Positions 1-9,079 of a stretch of DNA of 57,504 nucleotides are shown in pieces. Origin of the DNA: Fretibacterium sp. OH1220_COT-178. Its GTDB lineage: Bacteria; Synergistota; Synergistia; Synergistales; Aminobacteriaceae. The stretch's first letter is position 1; each line of letters starts with the position of its first letter. The notes beneath the pieces are model-generated. The model was not told the origin of the DNA. It saw only the letters and a list, made by a program, of their open reading frames with translations, and searched no databases. The DNA lies in the NCBI RefSeq assembly GCF_003860125.1, contig NZ_RQYL01000018.1:1-57504 (forward strand), given 5' to 3'. Both the position numbers and the translations under genes were made by a program.

Positions 1-335
1 TTTCCAGTGAGGTCCACATAGCCCTCAAGGTTCCCGGGGCCTTCGAAATACGAGAGGACATCGGCAGGCGATACATATTTCGCGGAGAAATCCCTGACCA
101 CGGCGCGGCCCTTCTTGTCGATCAGCTTGTACGGACCGCCCTCCTTCTCCTGCACCCAAGCCACCCCGTGCCCAAACGGAGTAGCACAATTGAACTGAGG
201 CTCCAGCAGCCACTCGAACTCCAGACCATCGGGGCCGTAGCGGTAGTACAGCCACCCCGACACGACCACAACGACCATCAGCACCACGAATCGCAGAAAA
301 TAGCGCGAGCTTCCTGGACGATTCCCTACGGGCAT
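1..335 (-). CDS. WG-repeat protein, N-terminal part (runs off the window)
   Basis: Partial gene; only the first 111 or so codons lie in the window. The start is the ATG at 335-333, preceded by a good ribosome site (AGGAGG, 350-345). Residues 13-32 form one hydrophobic segment, either an uncleaved membrane anchor or a signal sequence. From about residue 50 the sequence reads ATPFGHGVAWVQ...YKLIDKKGRAVV, the pattern of a WG (KWG) beta-hairpin repeat. The product is therefore probably an anchored, surface-facing protein made of WG repeats. The function of such proteins is usually unknown. The gene lies downstream of the peptidase/OPT pair on the same strand and may be read through from it. Confidence 0.7.
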   Translation of the reverse strand, partial: MPVGNRPGSSRYFLRFVVLMVVVVVSGWLYYRYGPDGLEFEWLLEPQFNCATPFGHGVAWVQEKEGGPYKLIDKKGRAVVRDFSAKYVSPADVLSYFEGPGNLEGYVDLTG

Positions 336-418
336 CCTTGATCCCTCCTAACCATAGCCGAAGCCGGCGCCGCCCGTCTCCTGCGGGGAGGCGGGCGGCT
401 GGGGCGGCCGTCGGGCGC

Positions 419-1393
419 TTATGCCGTTTTCGGGAGATCGCGCGCGGCAGGCAGGCCGTAGGCGGGTTCGGCGTACATAACGGCGTTGGCGATCGCCCGG
501 GCCATGGTCTGGGCGCCGAGGATGCCGACGACGTTGACGTCCACCTCAACCTCCCCCGTGGCGAGCACGAAGATCGTGTCCCCGTCCCACATCGAGTGCG
601 CCGGGCGCATCGCCCGCGCAAAGCCGTCGTGCGCCATTGAGGCGGCCTTCGCGGCCTGCGGCTTCGAGAGGCGTCCGTTCGTGACCACTACCCCGATCGT
701 CGTGTTGCCGGCGAAGAGGTTGCCCGTGTCCGCGTAGCGGCGGCACATCTCGAGCTCGGTGTCCAGGACCGTCTGCCGGCCCTCGTCCAGGAGACCCGCA
801 AGGACGGACCCCGTGTCGGGGTCCAGAACGTCCCCCAGGCAGTTCACCGCAACCGCGCTCGCCACCCGGAGGGCCCCGCACTCCAGCCCATAATGGCCAA
901 AGCCGCCCTTCATCGCACGCTCCATGCCGCACAGCTTGCCCACGGAGGCCCCCGTCCCGGCCCCCACGCTGCCCTGTGCCGGCGGCTCCGCCACGGCGTT
1001 TTGGCAGGCCGCGTACCCCATGGCCCTATCGGGCCGCACCCTGGGGTCCCCCACCGGAAGGTCGAAGAGCGAGGCGCCGCAGACGATGGGGACGCGCGCC
1101 ACCTGGACGTTGAACCCGACGCCTCGCTCCTCCAGGCAGGCCATCACGCCGGAGGCCGCGTCGAGCCCGAAGGCGCTGCCGCCGCTCAGAACCACCGCGT
1201 GGATCCTCTCCACCAGGTTCACGGGGTTCAGGAGGTCCGTCTCGCGCGTCGCGGGGGCCCCGCCCCGCACGTCCACCCCGGCCACCGCTCCGGCCTCGCA
1301 GATCAGGACGGTACAGCCCGTGCCCGCCTCCGCGTCCTGGGCATGGCCGACGCGAAGCCCCGGGATGTCGGTGATCGCAATTTCCCTGAACAT
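419..1393 (-). CDS. P1 (DmpA/NylC) family N-terminal-nucleophile peptidase
   Basis: 324 aa member of the P1/DmpA family (MEROPS S58). These are aminopeptidase or amide hydrolases that cut themselves in two so that the new N-terminal Ser or Thr becomes the nucleophile. The likely processing site is N230-T231 in AGNTTIGVVVTN. This matches the Asn/Thr junction known in the nylon-oligomer hydrolase NylC rather than the Gly/Ser junction of DmpA. Other family features are GGSAFGLDAASGV (71-83) and GSVGAGTGASVGK (141-153). The start is the ATG at 1393, 10 nt after the OPT transporter stop; an upstream in-frame extension has no family similarity. The gene is probably co-transcribed with the transporter, so imported peptides or amides may be its substrates (inference). 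Confidence 0.88.
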   Translation of the reverse strand: MFREIAITDIPGLRVGHAQDAEAGTGCTVLICEAGAVAGVDVRGGAPATRETDLLNPVNLVERIHAVVLSGGSAFGLDAASGVMACLEERGVGFNVQVARVPIVCGASLFDLPVGDPRVRPDRAMGYAACQNAVAEPPAQGSVGAGTGASVGKLCGMERAMKGGFGHYGLECGALRVASAVAVNCLGDVLDPDTGSVLAGLLDEGRQTVLDTELEMCRRYADTGNLFAGNTTIGVVVTNGRLSKPQAAKAASMAHDGFARAMRPAHSMWDGDTIFVLATGEVEVDVNVVGILGAQTMARAIANAVMYAEPAYGLPAARDLPKTA

Positions 1394-1403
1394 CGCGGCC
1401 ACC

Positions 1404-3074
1404 CTACCGGGCCAGGAAGGACAGGACCTTCCCGATGGCGATGAGGACGCCCGTGATCCCCTCTCCGCCCAGGAGGCCCGACGCCACCACGACGCCCAGC
1501 CCGCCCTTCCGGTCCGGGAAGAGCCTGCGCATCGCAAACGCCAGCGCGCCGCCCAAAAAGACGGTGCCCGAGATGAACATGGGGAGGTAGACGCCGATCC
1601 CGAGCGTCATGGCCGGGACGTTGAGGAGGTAGAACACGAGCCCCAGCAAGAGGCCCAGAATAAAGGCCTTGGTGTGCGGCAGCCCCCCGACCATCGTCGA
1701 GACCGCGTAGGCCTGGGGGGCGGGGAGCTCGGTGCCGGGCCCCATCCTCCCGAAGGCCTTGTACATCACCACGAGCACCAGCACGGACACGACGGCGCCG
1801 ATCAGGCCGCCCACGACCTCGGCGGCCAGCTGGGCCCTGGGGTTCGTCCCGAGGGTGTGGCCGGACTTGAAGTCGTTGAGCACGTCGCCCGTCAGGCCGC
1901 AGGCCACCGCCACGACGCCCGCAACGTAAAAGGCCTGCTCCACGCCCAGCTCCGTGCCGAACGAGGAGGCCGCCTTGACCAGGAGCAGCACGATGATGCC
2001 GAAGATCTCCATCGGGTTGATGCCCGTCTGGCCCGTGATCTGTGCGGCCATCGCGGTGGTGACCCAGACGCCCAGGATGGTCAGGACGCTGCCGAGGATG
2101 CTCAGGCCCGCGACGTAGGTGAGCACGAAGGCCAGGACCACCGGCAGCAGCGGCGCGAAGCGGAGGCCGATCATGCGGTCCTGGGCGGCGCGGCCGCTCA
2201 GCATGGGGCCGTAGATCTCTCGGGCGCGGGGCAGGATGCCCTTCACCAGGATCCCGGTCCCCGTCCCGACCATCAGGCCGATGCCGAGGCTGTCCTTGAA
2301 GGCGGACGCGGCGGCGGCGTCCGCGAAGAGGCCCAGGGACACGCCGGCGTAGATCAGTCCGAAGAATCCGATCAGGGACCCCAGGAACCAGACGCCCGTG
2401 TAGAGGGGCCCGATCAGGTAGCCGATCCCCGCGGCCATGGGGGCCACCCAGACGCCGAAGGGCACGCCCCTGGCCGCCAGGGGCGCGGAGATCCAGACCG
2501 CGGGGATCTTGCCCCAGGCGTCCCGGAGGAGGGTGAAGACGGCAGCGGCCCCCAGGGTCCCGAAGAGCGTGCGCGCCTTGCTGCCCCTCTCGTCCCCCGC
2601 CAGGACGGTCTCGGCGGCCGCGATGCCCATGGGGAAGGGGAGCTGCTCCCGCTCGATGAAGTAACCGCGCACGAGGGCGGTGAACACGACGCCCAGCAGG
2701 GTTCCGCTGAGGGTGACCGCCAGCAGTGCGGGAAAGCGCATGGGGGCTTCGGGGTTCAGCATGTAGAGCCCCGGCAGGGTGAAGGCCAGCCCGCCCGCGA
2801 CCATTCCGCCCGCGGACATGGCTGTGTGCGTCACGTTGATCTCGTTGACGTTTGTCCTTCCCAGGCCCTTGAGCAGGGCCATGGACAGGACGGCGACGAA
2901 GATGGTGGGCCACGGCAGGGCTCCCATCCTCAGCGCCACGTACATGGAGCTCGTGGTGATCACCACGGCCCCCAGCGCGCCCAGCAGGACCCCGCGCAGC
3001 GTGAGCTGGGCCCCCGAGCCCGCCCGTCCCTCCATGCCCGGAGCGAGCTCCGGGGAATTGCCGTTCTGAGACAT
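1404..3074 (-). CDS. OPT-family oligopeptide transporter
   Basis: 556 aa, almost wholly hydrophobic, with 12 or more predicted membrane spans. It has the look of the bacterial branch of the OPT family, proton-coupled importers of small peptides or metal chelates. A conserved N-terminal block contains NEINVTHTAMSAGG, followed by a long glycine-rich span. The start is the ATG at 3074, preceded by GGAGGAG at normal spacing; an upstream in-frame extension (to 3197) is rejected because it is not hydrophobic and lacks a ribosome site. The next gene, a peptidase, begins 10 nt after the stop, so import and hydrolysis are probably expressed together. The substrate cannot be read from sequence. Confidence 0.88.
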   Translation of the reverse strand: MSQNGNSPELAPGMEGRAGSGAQLTLRGVLLGALGAVVITTSSMYVALRMGALPWPTIFVAVLSMALLKGLGRTNVNEINVTHTAMSAGGMVAGGLAFTLPGLYMLNPEAPMRFPALLAVTLSGTLLGVVFTALVRGYFIEREQLPFPMGIAAAETVLAGDERGSKARTLFGTLGAAAVFTLLRDAWGKIPAVWISAPLAARGVPFGVWVAPMAAGIGYLIGPLYTGVWFLGSLIGFFGLIYAGVSLGLFADAAAASAFKDSLGIGLMVGTGTGILVKGILPRAREIYGPMLSGRAAQDRMIGLRFAPLLPVVLAFVLTYVAGLSILGSVLTILGVWVTTAMAAQITGQTGINPMEIFGIIVLLLVKAASSFGTELGVEQAFYVAGVVAVACGLTGDVLNDFKSGHTLGTNPRAQLAAEVVGGLIGAVVSVLVLVVMYKAFGRMGPGTELPAPQAYAVSTMVGGLPHTKAFILGLLLGLVFYLLNVPAMTLGIGVYLPMFISGTVFLGGALAFAMRRLFPDRKGGLGVVVASGLLGGEGITGVLIAIGKVLSFLAR

Positions 3075-3244
3075 ACGCACTCCTCCTCTCCCGATCCCGG
3101 AGCTTCCGGAAAACGCCGAAAGCCCCATGCAAAAACGCCTTCGATAAGGTAATATCGTGGATGTACGCGCGATGCCGTCGGTGCGCATCGTTCCCATTTT
3201 ACCTCGGAAGGACGGCGAAAGTTTAATTCCCGAAGGAGACTGCC

Positions 3245-5959
3245 ATGGAACCGATACGAAAGGACCTTTATTTCACCCTCTCCGCAGAGGACGCCCTGCG
3301 GGCGCTGGGCACGTCGGCCGAACGGGGCCTGGCCGACGAGGAGGCGCGGCGGCGCCTCGCGGAGCACGGGCCCAACAGGCTGAAGGAGGGGCAGAAAAAA
3401 AGCCTGCTCCAGCTCTTCGCCGCGCAATTGAACGACCCCCTGATCTTCATCCTGCTGATCGCCGCGGCCGTCTCCGGCCTACTGGGCGAGGTCGCGGACA
3501 CGGTCATCATCGGACTCGTGGTGGTGCTGAACGCCGTGATCGGCGTCTCGCAGGAGGCCCGTGCCGAAAAGGCGATGGAGGCCCTGAAAAAGCTCTCCAC
3601 CCCCCGGGCCTACGTCCTGCGCGGCGGGACCGTGCTGGAGACGGACTCCGAGTCGCTGGTCCCCGGCGACGTCGTGCTGCTGGACGCGGGGCGCTATGTC
3701 CCCTGCGACCTCCGGCTGATCGAGAGCGCGGAGCTGCGCACGGACGAGTCCGCCCTGACGGGCGAGTCCCTGTCCGTGGACAAGGACGCCGGACTCGTCC
3801 TGACGGACGGGGCCGTGCCCCTCGGTGACCGGCGGAACATGGCCTACGCCTCGACCCTGGTGACGAGCGGCCGCGGGGTCGGCGTGGCGGTGGCGACGGG
3901 GATGGAAACGGAGATCGGGCGTATCGCCGGGATGCTGGAGGAGCGGGAGGAGCGCACGCCGCTCCAGAGGAAGCTCGCGGAGACGGGGCGCGTTCTGGGG
4001 ATCGTCGCTCTGGGGATCTGTGCGGCGATGTTCGGGCTCTCGCTGCTTCAGGGGCGCGGCGCCTTCGAGATGTTCATGACGGCGGTCTCGCTGGCCGTCG
4101 CTGCCATCCCGGAGGGCATGCCGGCCATCGTCTCCATCGTCCTGGCCATCGGCGTCCAGCGCATGGTGCGCCGGAACGCCATCGTCCGCACGCTGCCCTC
4201 CGTCGAGACCCTGGGGGCCGTCGACGTCATCTGCTCGGACAAGACGGGCACCCTGACCCAGAACCGCATGACCGTCATGAAGTATTGGGTCGGCGGCGAG
4301 ACCCCGGATGCCGCCGAGCTGGCCCCCGGGCAGAACGCCGTTCACCGCCTGCTGCTGGAGATCCTGGTGCTCTGCAACGACGCCACCTCGGGCGAGTCGG
4401 GCGCGACGGGCGATCCCACGGAGGTGGCGCTGATCGAGGCCGGGAGGCGCCACGGCTTGGAGGCCGCCGCGCTGAACGCGGAGCACCGCCGGACCGACGA
4501 GGCCCCGTTCGACTCCGACCGCAAGCTCATGTCCACCGTCAATGCCTACGGCGAGGGCTTCCGCGTCCTGACCAAGGGCGCGGCCGACAACCTGCTGGCC
4601 CGATGCACGCACGTTCTGCGCGGTCCGGAGGCGGTCCCCCTGACCGACGCGGTGCGGAAGGAGATCCTGTCCGCGGCGGGCGCGATGTCCGACGCCGCGC
4701 TCCGGGTCCTGGGTGTGGCCTTCCGGGACAGCGGCTCGGGCGACCTCGAGCCCGGTGAGATGGAGCGGGACCTGACCTTCGTCGGCCTGGCCGCGATGAT
4801 GGACCCGCCGCGCATGGAGGTGAAGGACTCCATCGAGACCTGCCGGCAGGCCGGCATCGCGACGGTGATGATCACGGGCGACCACCCGAGGACGGCCCTG
4901 GCCATCGCCTCCGAGCTCGGCATCGCCGAACGGCCGGACCAGGGCATGACGGGCATGGAGCTGGACGCCTGCTCCGACGAGGAGCTGGCGCTCCGCGTCG
5001 AGTCGCTGCGGGTGTTCTCCCGCGTCTCGCCGGAGCACAAGGTGCGCATCGTCAAGGCCCTGAAGTCGCGGGGCAACGTCGTCTCCATGACCGGCGATGG
5101 GGTGAACGACGCGCCGTCCCTCAAGGCGGCGGACATCGGTGTCGCCATGGGCATCACGGGGACCGACGTCGCCAAGGGTGCGTCCGACATGATCCTGACG
5201 GACGACAACTTCACCACCATCGTCGCCGCGGTCGAGGAGGGGCGCAACATCTTCGCCAACATCAAGCGCGCCATCCTGTTCCTGCTCTCCTGCAACATCG
5301 GGGAGATCGTGGCCCTGTTCCTGTCCGTCCTGCTGGGCTGGCCGGTGCCGCTCCTCTCCATTCACCTGCTGTGGGTCAACCTGATCACGGACACCTTCCC
5401 GGCCCTCGCGCTCGGCGTGGAGCCGGGCGACCCGGACGTGATGCGGGAACGGCCCCGCCACGCCGCCCAAAGCCTGTTCAAGGGCAGCATCGGGTTCCTG
5501 GCGTTCAACGGGCTTCTGATCGGGCTGCTGACCCTGGCGGCCTTCGTGGTTGGTGCGATGCGCTACACCAGCGTCCACGACCTCTCCATCCTGTGGCACA
5601 TGGCGGACCTGGAGGTGCCCGGCAACCCGCTGAACGCCCTCGGGCTCCAGCACGCGCGCACCATGGCCTTCGTGGTCCTGGCCGTCTCGCAGCTCCTCTT
5701 CGCCCTCTCGCTGCGCAGCCGGACGAAGGGCCTGCTGACGCTGGGGCTCATGAGCAACCGGGCCATGATCCTGGCTCTGATCGCCGGCGTCGCGGTTCAG
5801 ATGGGCGTCGTCTACGTCCCGTTCATGGCCCGGGCGTTCCGCGTCGTTCCGCTGAATGCCTTCGATTGGGTGCTGGTGCTGGCGCTCTCGATGGTGCCGC
5901 TCCTCATCGCCGAGGCGGTCAAGGCCGTCAGGGGAGGGCGCGGGGACGGCGCGGCCTAG
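3245..5959 (+). CDS. P2-type cation ATPase, probably Ca2+-transporting
   Basis: 904 aa P-type ATPase. The order is actuator domain with TGES (in [12 protein letters not shown]), phosphorylation motif DKTGTLTQN with D332 as the phospho-aspartate, and hinge motif [10 protein letters not shown]. The transport region contains AAIPEGMPA in helix M4, NIGEIVALF in M5 and [13 protein letters not shown] in M6. Those three sites correspond to the SERCA Ca2+ ligands, so Ca2+ export is the best guess, with Mn2+ a possible alternative. The N-terminal cation-ATPase domain ([13 protein letters not shown]) is present and length is normal for the family. The start is the ATG at 3245 with AAGGAG 5 nt upstream. 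It is transcribed divergently from the OPT operon. Confidence 0.93.
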   Translation: MEPIRKDLYFTLSAEDALRALGTSAERGLADEEARRRLAEHGPNRLKEGQKKSLLQLFAAQLNDPLIFILLIAAAVSGLLGEVADTVIIGLVVVLNAVIGVSQEARAEKAMEALKKLSTPRAYVLRGGTVLETDSESLVPGDVVLLDAGRYVPCDLRLIESAELRTDESALTGESLSVDKDAGLVLTDGAVPLGDRRNMAYASTLVTSGRGVGVAVATGMETEIGRIAGMLEEREERTPLQRKLAETGRVLGIVALGICAAMFGLSLLQGRGAFEMFMTAVSLAVAAIPEGMPAIVSIVLAIGVQRMVRRNAIVRTLPSVETLGAVDVICSDKTGTLTQNRMTVMKYWVGGETPDAAELAPGQNAVHRLLLEILVLCNDATSGESGATGDPTEVALIEAGRRHGLEAAALNAEHRRTDEAPFDSDRKLMSTVNAYGEGFRVLTKGAADNLLARCTHVLRGPEAVPLTDAVRKEILSAAGAMSDAALRVLGVAFRDSGSGDLEPGEMERDLTFVGLAAMMDPPRMEVKDSIETCRQAGIATVMITGDHPRTALAIASELGIAERPDQGMTGMELDACSDEELALRVESLRVFSRVSPEHKVRIVKALKSRGNVVSMTGDGVNDAPSLKAADIGVAMGITGTDVAKGASDMILTDDNFTTIVAAVEEGRNIFANIKRAILFLLSCNIGEIVALFLSVLLGWPVPLLSIHLLWVNLITDTFPALALGVEPGDPDVMRERPRHAAQSLFKGSIGFLAFNGLLIGLLTLAAFVVGAMRYTSVHDLSILWHMADLEVPGNPLNALGLQHARTMAFVVLAVSQLLFALSLRSRTKGLLTLGLMSNRAMILALIAGVAVQMGVVYVPFMARAFRVVPLNAFDWVLVLALSMVPLLIAEAVKAVRGGRGDGAA

Positions 5960-5981
5960 GAGGCCCTCCCGAAAAACAAGT

Positions 5982-6016
5982 GCGGCGCCCACCGTTTTTC
6001 GTTCGGTGGGCGCCGC
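5982..6016 (-). terminator. GC-rich hairpin, terminator of the pyr genes, possibly bidirectional
   Basis: A perfect 13-bp stem (5982-5994 with 6004-6016) closes a 9-nt loop. On the minus strand it is followed four bases later by TTTTT, so it works best as an intrinsic terminator for the pyrC-pyrK-pyrD transcript. It also lies 22 nt after the ATPase stop and could serve both converging transcripts. Confidence 0.7.
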
Positions 6017-6136
6017 CGTTCGTCACGGCACGGCCATCGTGAGATCGTTGCAAAGACGTCTTGAGAGCCGTCTGTCCTGTGGCAATATCTTGTGGCTTTC
6101 GATCGTTGCAAACGGCGGGAGAGGAGGTCGACGCCT

Positions 6137-7036
6137 CTACACGATTCCCCGGATCTCGGCGATGTCGGAGATCCCCTGGGCGTCCAGGAAGGCGGCGATG
6201 CCGTCGATGACGTCCAGGGCCAGGTCCGGCTTGACGAAGGTCGCCGCACCGATCTGCACGGCCGTCGCTCCGGCCATGATGAACTCGACCGCGTCCCGCC
6301 AGGTGGCGATGCCCCCGATCCCCATGACGGGGATCTTGACGGCGTGGGCGACCTGGTGGACCATGCGCAGCGAGATCGGCCGGATGGCGGGGCCCGACAG
6401 GCCGGCATAGACGTTGTCGAAGACCGGTCTGCGCCTCTCGATGTCGATCGCCATCCCCAGATAGGTGTTCGTCAGCGACAGGCCGTCCGCCCCCTCCTCC
6501 TCGCAGGCGCGGGCGAGCGCCACGACGTCCTCGGCGTTGGGGGAGAGCTTGACGACCAGCTTGTGCCGGCATATTCCGCGCAGGGTGCGGACCACGTCCC
6601 GGGCCGTGTCCGTCCTGATCCCGAAGTTCATGCCGCCCTGCTTCACGTTGGGGCAGGAGATGTTGAGCTCCAGCAGATCGAGCTCCACGTCGTTGAGGAG
6701 CGCGATGCCCTCCAGGTAGTCCTCGATGCTGTGCCCCCCGAGGTTGACGATGTTCGCCACGTCGTGTCCGTTGATCCAGTCGAGCTCCTTCTCGATGAAG
6801 CCGCGCACGCCGGGGTTCTCCAGCCCGATGCTGTTCATGAGCCCGCTGGGGGTCTCCCACGCGCGGATGCCCTCGTTGCCCTTGCGCTCGTTCAGGGTGA
6901 GCCCCTTGGAGGCGATGCCGCCGAGCCTCGAAAGGTCGAAGTACCCCTGAAGCTCGCGGCCGAAGCCGCACGTGCCCGAGGCGAGCACGACGGGGTTCTT
7001 CATGGTCACTCCCGCAAAGTCCACGGCCGGGCCCAC
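6137..7036 (-). CDS. pyrD: Dihydroorotate dehydrogenase, class 1B catalytic subunit
   Basis: 299 aa FMN enzyme oxidising dihydroorotate to orotate in pyrimidine synthesis. The class 1 active-site block ELNISCPNVKQGG carries the catalytic Cys (C128). The N-terminal substrate and flavin region ASGTCGFG...ASKGLTLNERKGN is present, as is the phosphate-binding end GIGGIATWRDAVEFIMAGA. It is class 1B because the adjacent gene encodes the PyrK electron-transfer subunit. The start is GTG at 7036, one base after the pyrK stop, with AGGAGGT about 9 nt upstream. An alternative ATG at 7003 would remove the conserved N-terminal strand. Confidence 0.95.
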   Translation of the reverse strand: MGPAVDFAGVTMKNPVVLASGTCGFGRELQGYFDLSRLGGIASKGLTLNERKGNEGIRAWETPSGLMNSIGLENPGVRGFIEKELDWINGHDVANIVNLGGHSIEDYLEGIALLNDVELDLLELNISCPNVKQGGMNFGIRTDTARDVVRTLRGICRHKLVVKLSPNAEDVVALARACEEEGADGLSLTNTYLGMAIDIERRRPVFDNVYAGLSGPAIRPISLRMVHQVAHAVKIPVMGIGGIATWRDAVEFIMAGATAVQIGAATFVKPDLALDVIDGIAAFLDAQGISDIAEIRGIV

Positions 7037-7037
7037 C

Positions 7038-7736
7038 TCAGAACACCTCCTCGGCGGGGAAGACCGGACCGTCCGTGCAGACCTTCCGGCGCCCCGCGGT
7101 CGTCCCGCAGCTGCAGGCCAGGCAGACGCCGAAGCCGCAGGCCATCCGTTTCTCGAGGCTGGCGTAGAGCTTCGTGCCGGAAGCGCGGCACTTCTCGTAG
7201 AGGACCCGCATCATGATCTCCGGCCCGCAGGTCAGGACGCAGTCGTAGCCTTCGGGGTCGATCGCGTCCGTGATGAAGCCGCCGACCTTCACCGTCGTCC
7301 TGTCGCCGACCGCCGCGTACTCCTCGACCAGCAGGGCCTCGTCGCTGAACCCGAGGTACAGGTCGACCGTCGTCGCCGGATCGTGCGCCTTGAGGGTCTT
7401 CGCGGCCAGGTAGAGGGGGGCGATGCCGACGCCGCCGCCCACCATGGCGATCCTCCCCGAGACGAGCGGGAACGTGTTCCCCAGCACACGACCGGTCGTG
7501 ACCGCGTCGCCCTCCCGGCACCGGGAGAGCAGCGCCGTTCCCTCGCCGATCACCTTGTACAGAAAGGAGAGCGTCCCCGGGTCGGCGTCGAATACGCTCA
7601 CCGGGCGCGAGAGGAGGGGATAGCGGTCCCAGGACCGCAGCATGCAGAACTGCCCCATACGGGCCTCGTTGGGCTGGGCCACCCGCATGACCCAAAAGTC
7701 ACGCGAAATGCGTTCGTTCGATATCACCTTCGGCAC
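7038..7736 (-). CDS. pyrK: Dihydroorotate dehydrogenase electron-transfer subunit PyrK
   Basis: 232 aa. It passes electrons from the PyrD flavin through FAD and a [2Fe-2S] cluster to NAD+. The FAD motif RPVS begins at R44, the nucleotide-binding stretch GGGVGIAPLYLA lies near residue 100, and the cluster ligands are C200, C205, C208 and C220 in the typical C-x4-C-x2-C-x11-C pattern. The start is GTG at 7736 with GGGAGG upstream. It sits between pyrC and pyrD with almost no gap, so the three genes form one operon. Use of NAD+ as acceptor suits an anaerobe. Confidence 0.94.
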   Translation of the reverse strand: MPKVISNERISRDFWVMRVAQPNEARMGQFCMLRSWDRYPLLSRPVSVFDADPGTLSFLYKVIGEGTALLSRCREGDAVTTGRVLGNTFPLVSGRIAMVGGGVGIAPLYLAAKTLKAHDPATTVDLYLGFSDEALLVEEYAAVGDRTTVKVGGFITDAIDPEGYDCVLTCGPEIMMRVLYEKCRASGTKLYASLEKRMACGFGVCLACSCGTTAGRRKVCTDGPVFPAEEVF

Positions 7737-7766
7737 GATGCGACCTCCCTTTGGGCGAACCGGGCT

Positions 7767-9032
7767 TCACCGGAGAGCGTGGACGACCCTGCCCGCACGG
7801 ATCGTGTGCGTGACCCTGCCGCGGAGCTCGCGGCCCAGGAACGGGGAGTTCCGCGATTTGGAGGCGAGGTCCGAGACGGTCCACCTCTCGTCCGGATCGA
7901 AGATCACGAGGTCGGCCTCCGCCCCCACCGCGACGGTGCCCAAGTCGAGCCCGTAGGCGGTCGCGGGGCCGAGCGTCATCCGGTCCACCAGCGCCGGGAG
8001 CGTCATGTGGCCGCCGTGGACGAGGTGCGTCAGGCCCAGGGCAAGGGCCGTCTCCAGGCCGACGATGCCGCTTGGGGCCTTGTCGATCGGGCGGTTTTTC
8101 TCCTCCTCGGTGTGGGGGGCGTGGTCGGTGGCGATGATCCGGATGGTGCCGTCCTTCAGCCCTTCGACGACCTCCCGGCGGTCCCGCTCCGTCCGCAGGG
8201 GCGGGTTCATCTTGGCCAGCGTGCCGTGCTCCAGAACGGCCTCCTGGGTCAAAGAAAAGTGGTGCGGGGTCGCCTCCGCCCAGACGTCGGCGCCGAGCGA
8301 GCGGGCGAGCCGCACCATCCGCACGGCGTTGCCCGAGCTGATGTGCTGGATGATGACGCGCGCTCCGGTGGCCAGGGCGAGCATGCAGTCGCGCGCGACC
8401 ATGACGTCCTCCGCGACGGACGGAGAACCGCCGAGCCCGAGCCGCTCCGAGACCTCGCCGCGGTTCACCCCGTTGTTGGCGATGAGCGCCGGGTCCTCCT
8501 CGTGAAGGCTGATGGGGACGCCCAGATCGCGTGCCCGCTCCATGGCGCGCGTCAGGAGCGCGGTGTCCATGATCGGGATGCCGTCGTCGGTGAACCCGGC
8601 GGCGCCGAGGGCCCGCAGCGCGTCCATGTCCACGAGCTCCGCGCCCCTCAGCCCCCTGGTCACCGAGGCCGCCTGCAGGATGCGGACGTCCAGCCCCGCC
8701 GCGCGCGTCAGAATGTCGCGGAGCGTGTCGGGGTCGTCGACGACCGGTTTCGTGTTGGCCATGCAGACGACGGTCGTGAAGCCCCCCCGCTTGGCCGCGG
8801 CCGCGCCGGTCTCGAGGTCCTCCTTGTGGGTGAAGCCGGGGTCGCGGAAATGGACGTGCGTATCGATCAGGCCGGGAGCGACGACCCTCCCCCCCGCGTC
8901 CAGGACCTCCGTGCAGGCGTCCTCGGCGTACCTCCCGAGCCCCGCGATCCTCGGCCCGTCGACGAGGACGTCCAGAACCCCGTCCGTGCCGCTCCCCGGG
9001 TCGATCACCCTGCCGTTCCGTATGAGCATCAT
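7767..9032 (-). CDS. pyrC: Dihydroorotase, type I
   Basis: 421 aa amidohydrolase-fold zinc enzyme closing carbamoyl-aspartate to dihydroorotate. Metal ligands are seen as DTHVHFRDPG (H59, H61), FTDDGIPI, the His in QHISSGNAV and ATDHAPHT near the C-terminal third. The FTDDG aspartate fits the type I class, in which an Asp replaces the carboxylated Lys. Allantoinase is a related alternative, but the pyrK and pyrD neighbours settle the role. Two adjacent ATG codons (9032 and 9029) follow a purine-rich ribosome site; 9032 is chosen. Confidence 0.92.
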   Translation of the reverse strand: MMLIRNGRVIDPGSGTDGVLDVLVDGPRIAGLGRYAEDACTEVLDAGGRVVAPGLIDTHVHFRDPGFTHKEDLETGAAAAKRGGFTTVVCMANTKPVVDDPDTLRDILTRAAGLDVRILQAASVTRGLRGAELVDMDALRALGAAGFTDDGIPIMDTALLTRAMERARDLGVPISLHEEDPALIANNGVNRGEVSERLGLGGSPSVAEDVMVARDCMLALATGARVIIQHISSGNAVRMVRLARSLGADVWAEATPHHFSLTQEAVLEHGTLAKMNPPLRTERDRREVVEGLKDGTIRIIATDHAPHTEEEKNRPIDKAPSGIVGLETALALGLTHLVHGGHMTLPALVDRMTLGPATAYGLDLGTVAVGAEADLVIFDPDERWTVSDLASKSRNSPFLGRELRGRVTHTIRAGRVVHALR

Positions 9033-9079
9033 GCCGCCGCCCCCTCCCTCCTCAGTCGTTCGCATGGGGCCGAGTGGAA

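Noticed and set aside
924-3152. Very long open frame opposite the OPT transporter
   Set aside because: It is rich in Arg, Gly, His and Pro with no domain, and is the antisense shadow of GC-rich genes with strong families and ribosome sites. The same holds for long frames at 3479-5992 and 38540-41866.
3149-3227. Possible promoters before the P-type ATPase (TAATAT, TTTAAT)
   Set aside because: The -35 matches are weak, and the second would start transcription at the ribosome site.
6043-6112. Two copies of GATCGTTGCAAA 58 bp apart after pyrD
   Set aside because: Only two short copies in a non-coding tail; no array, iteron or integration context.
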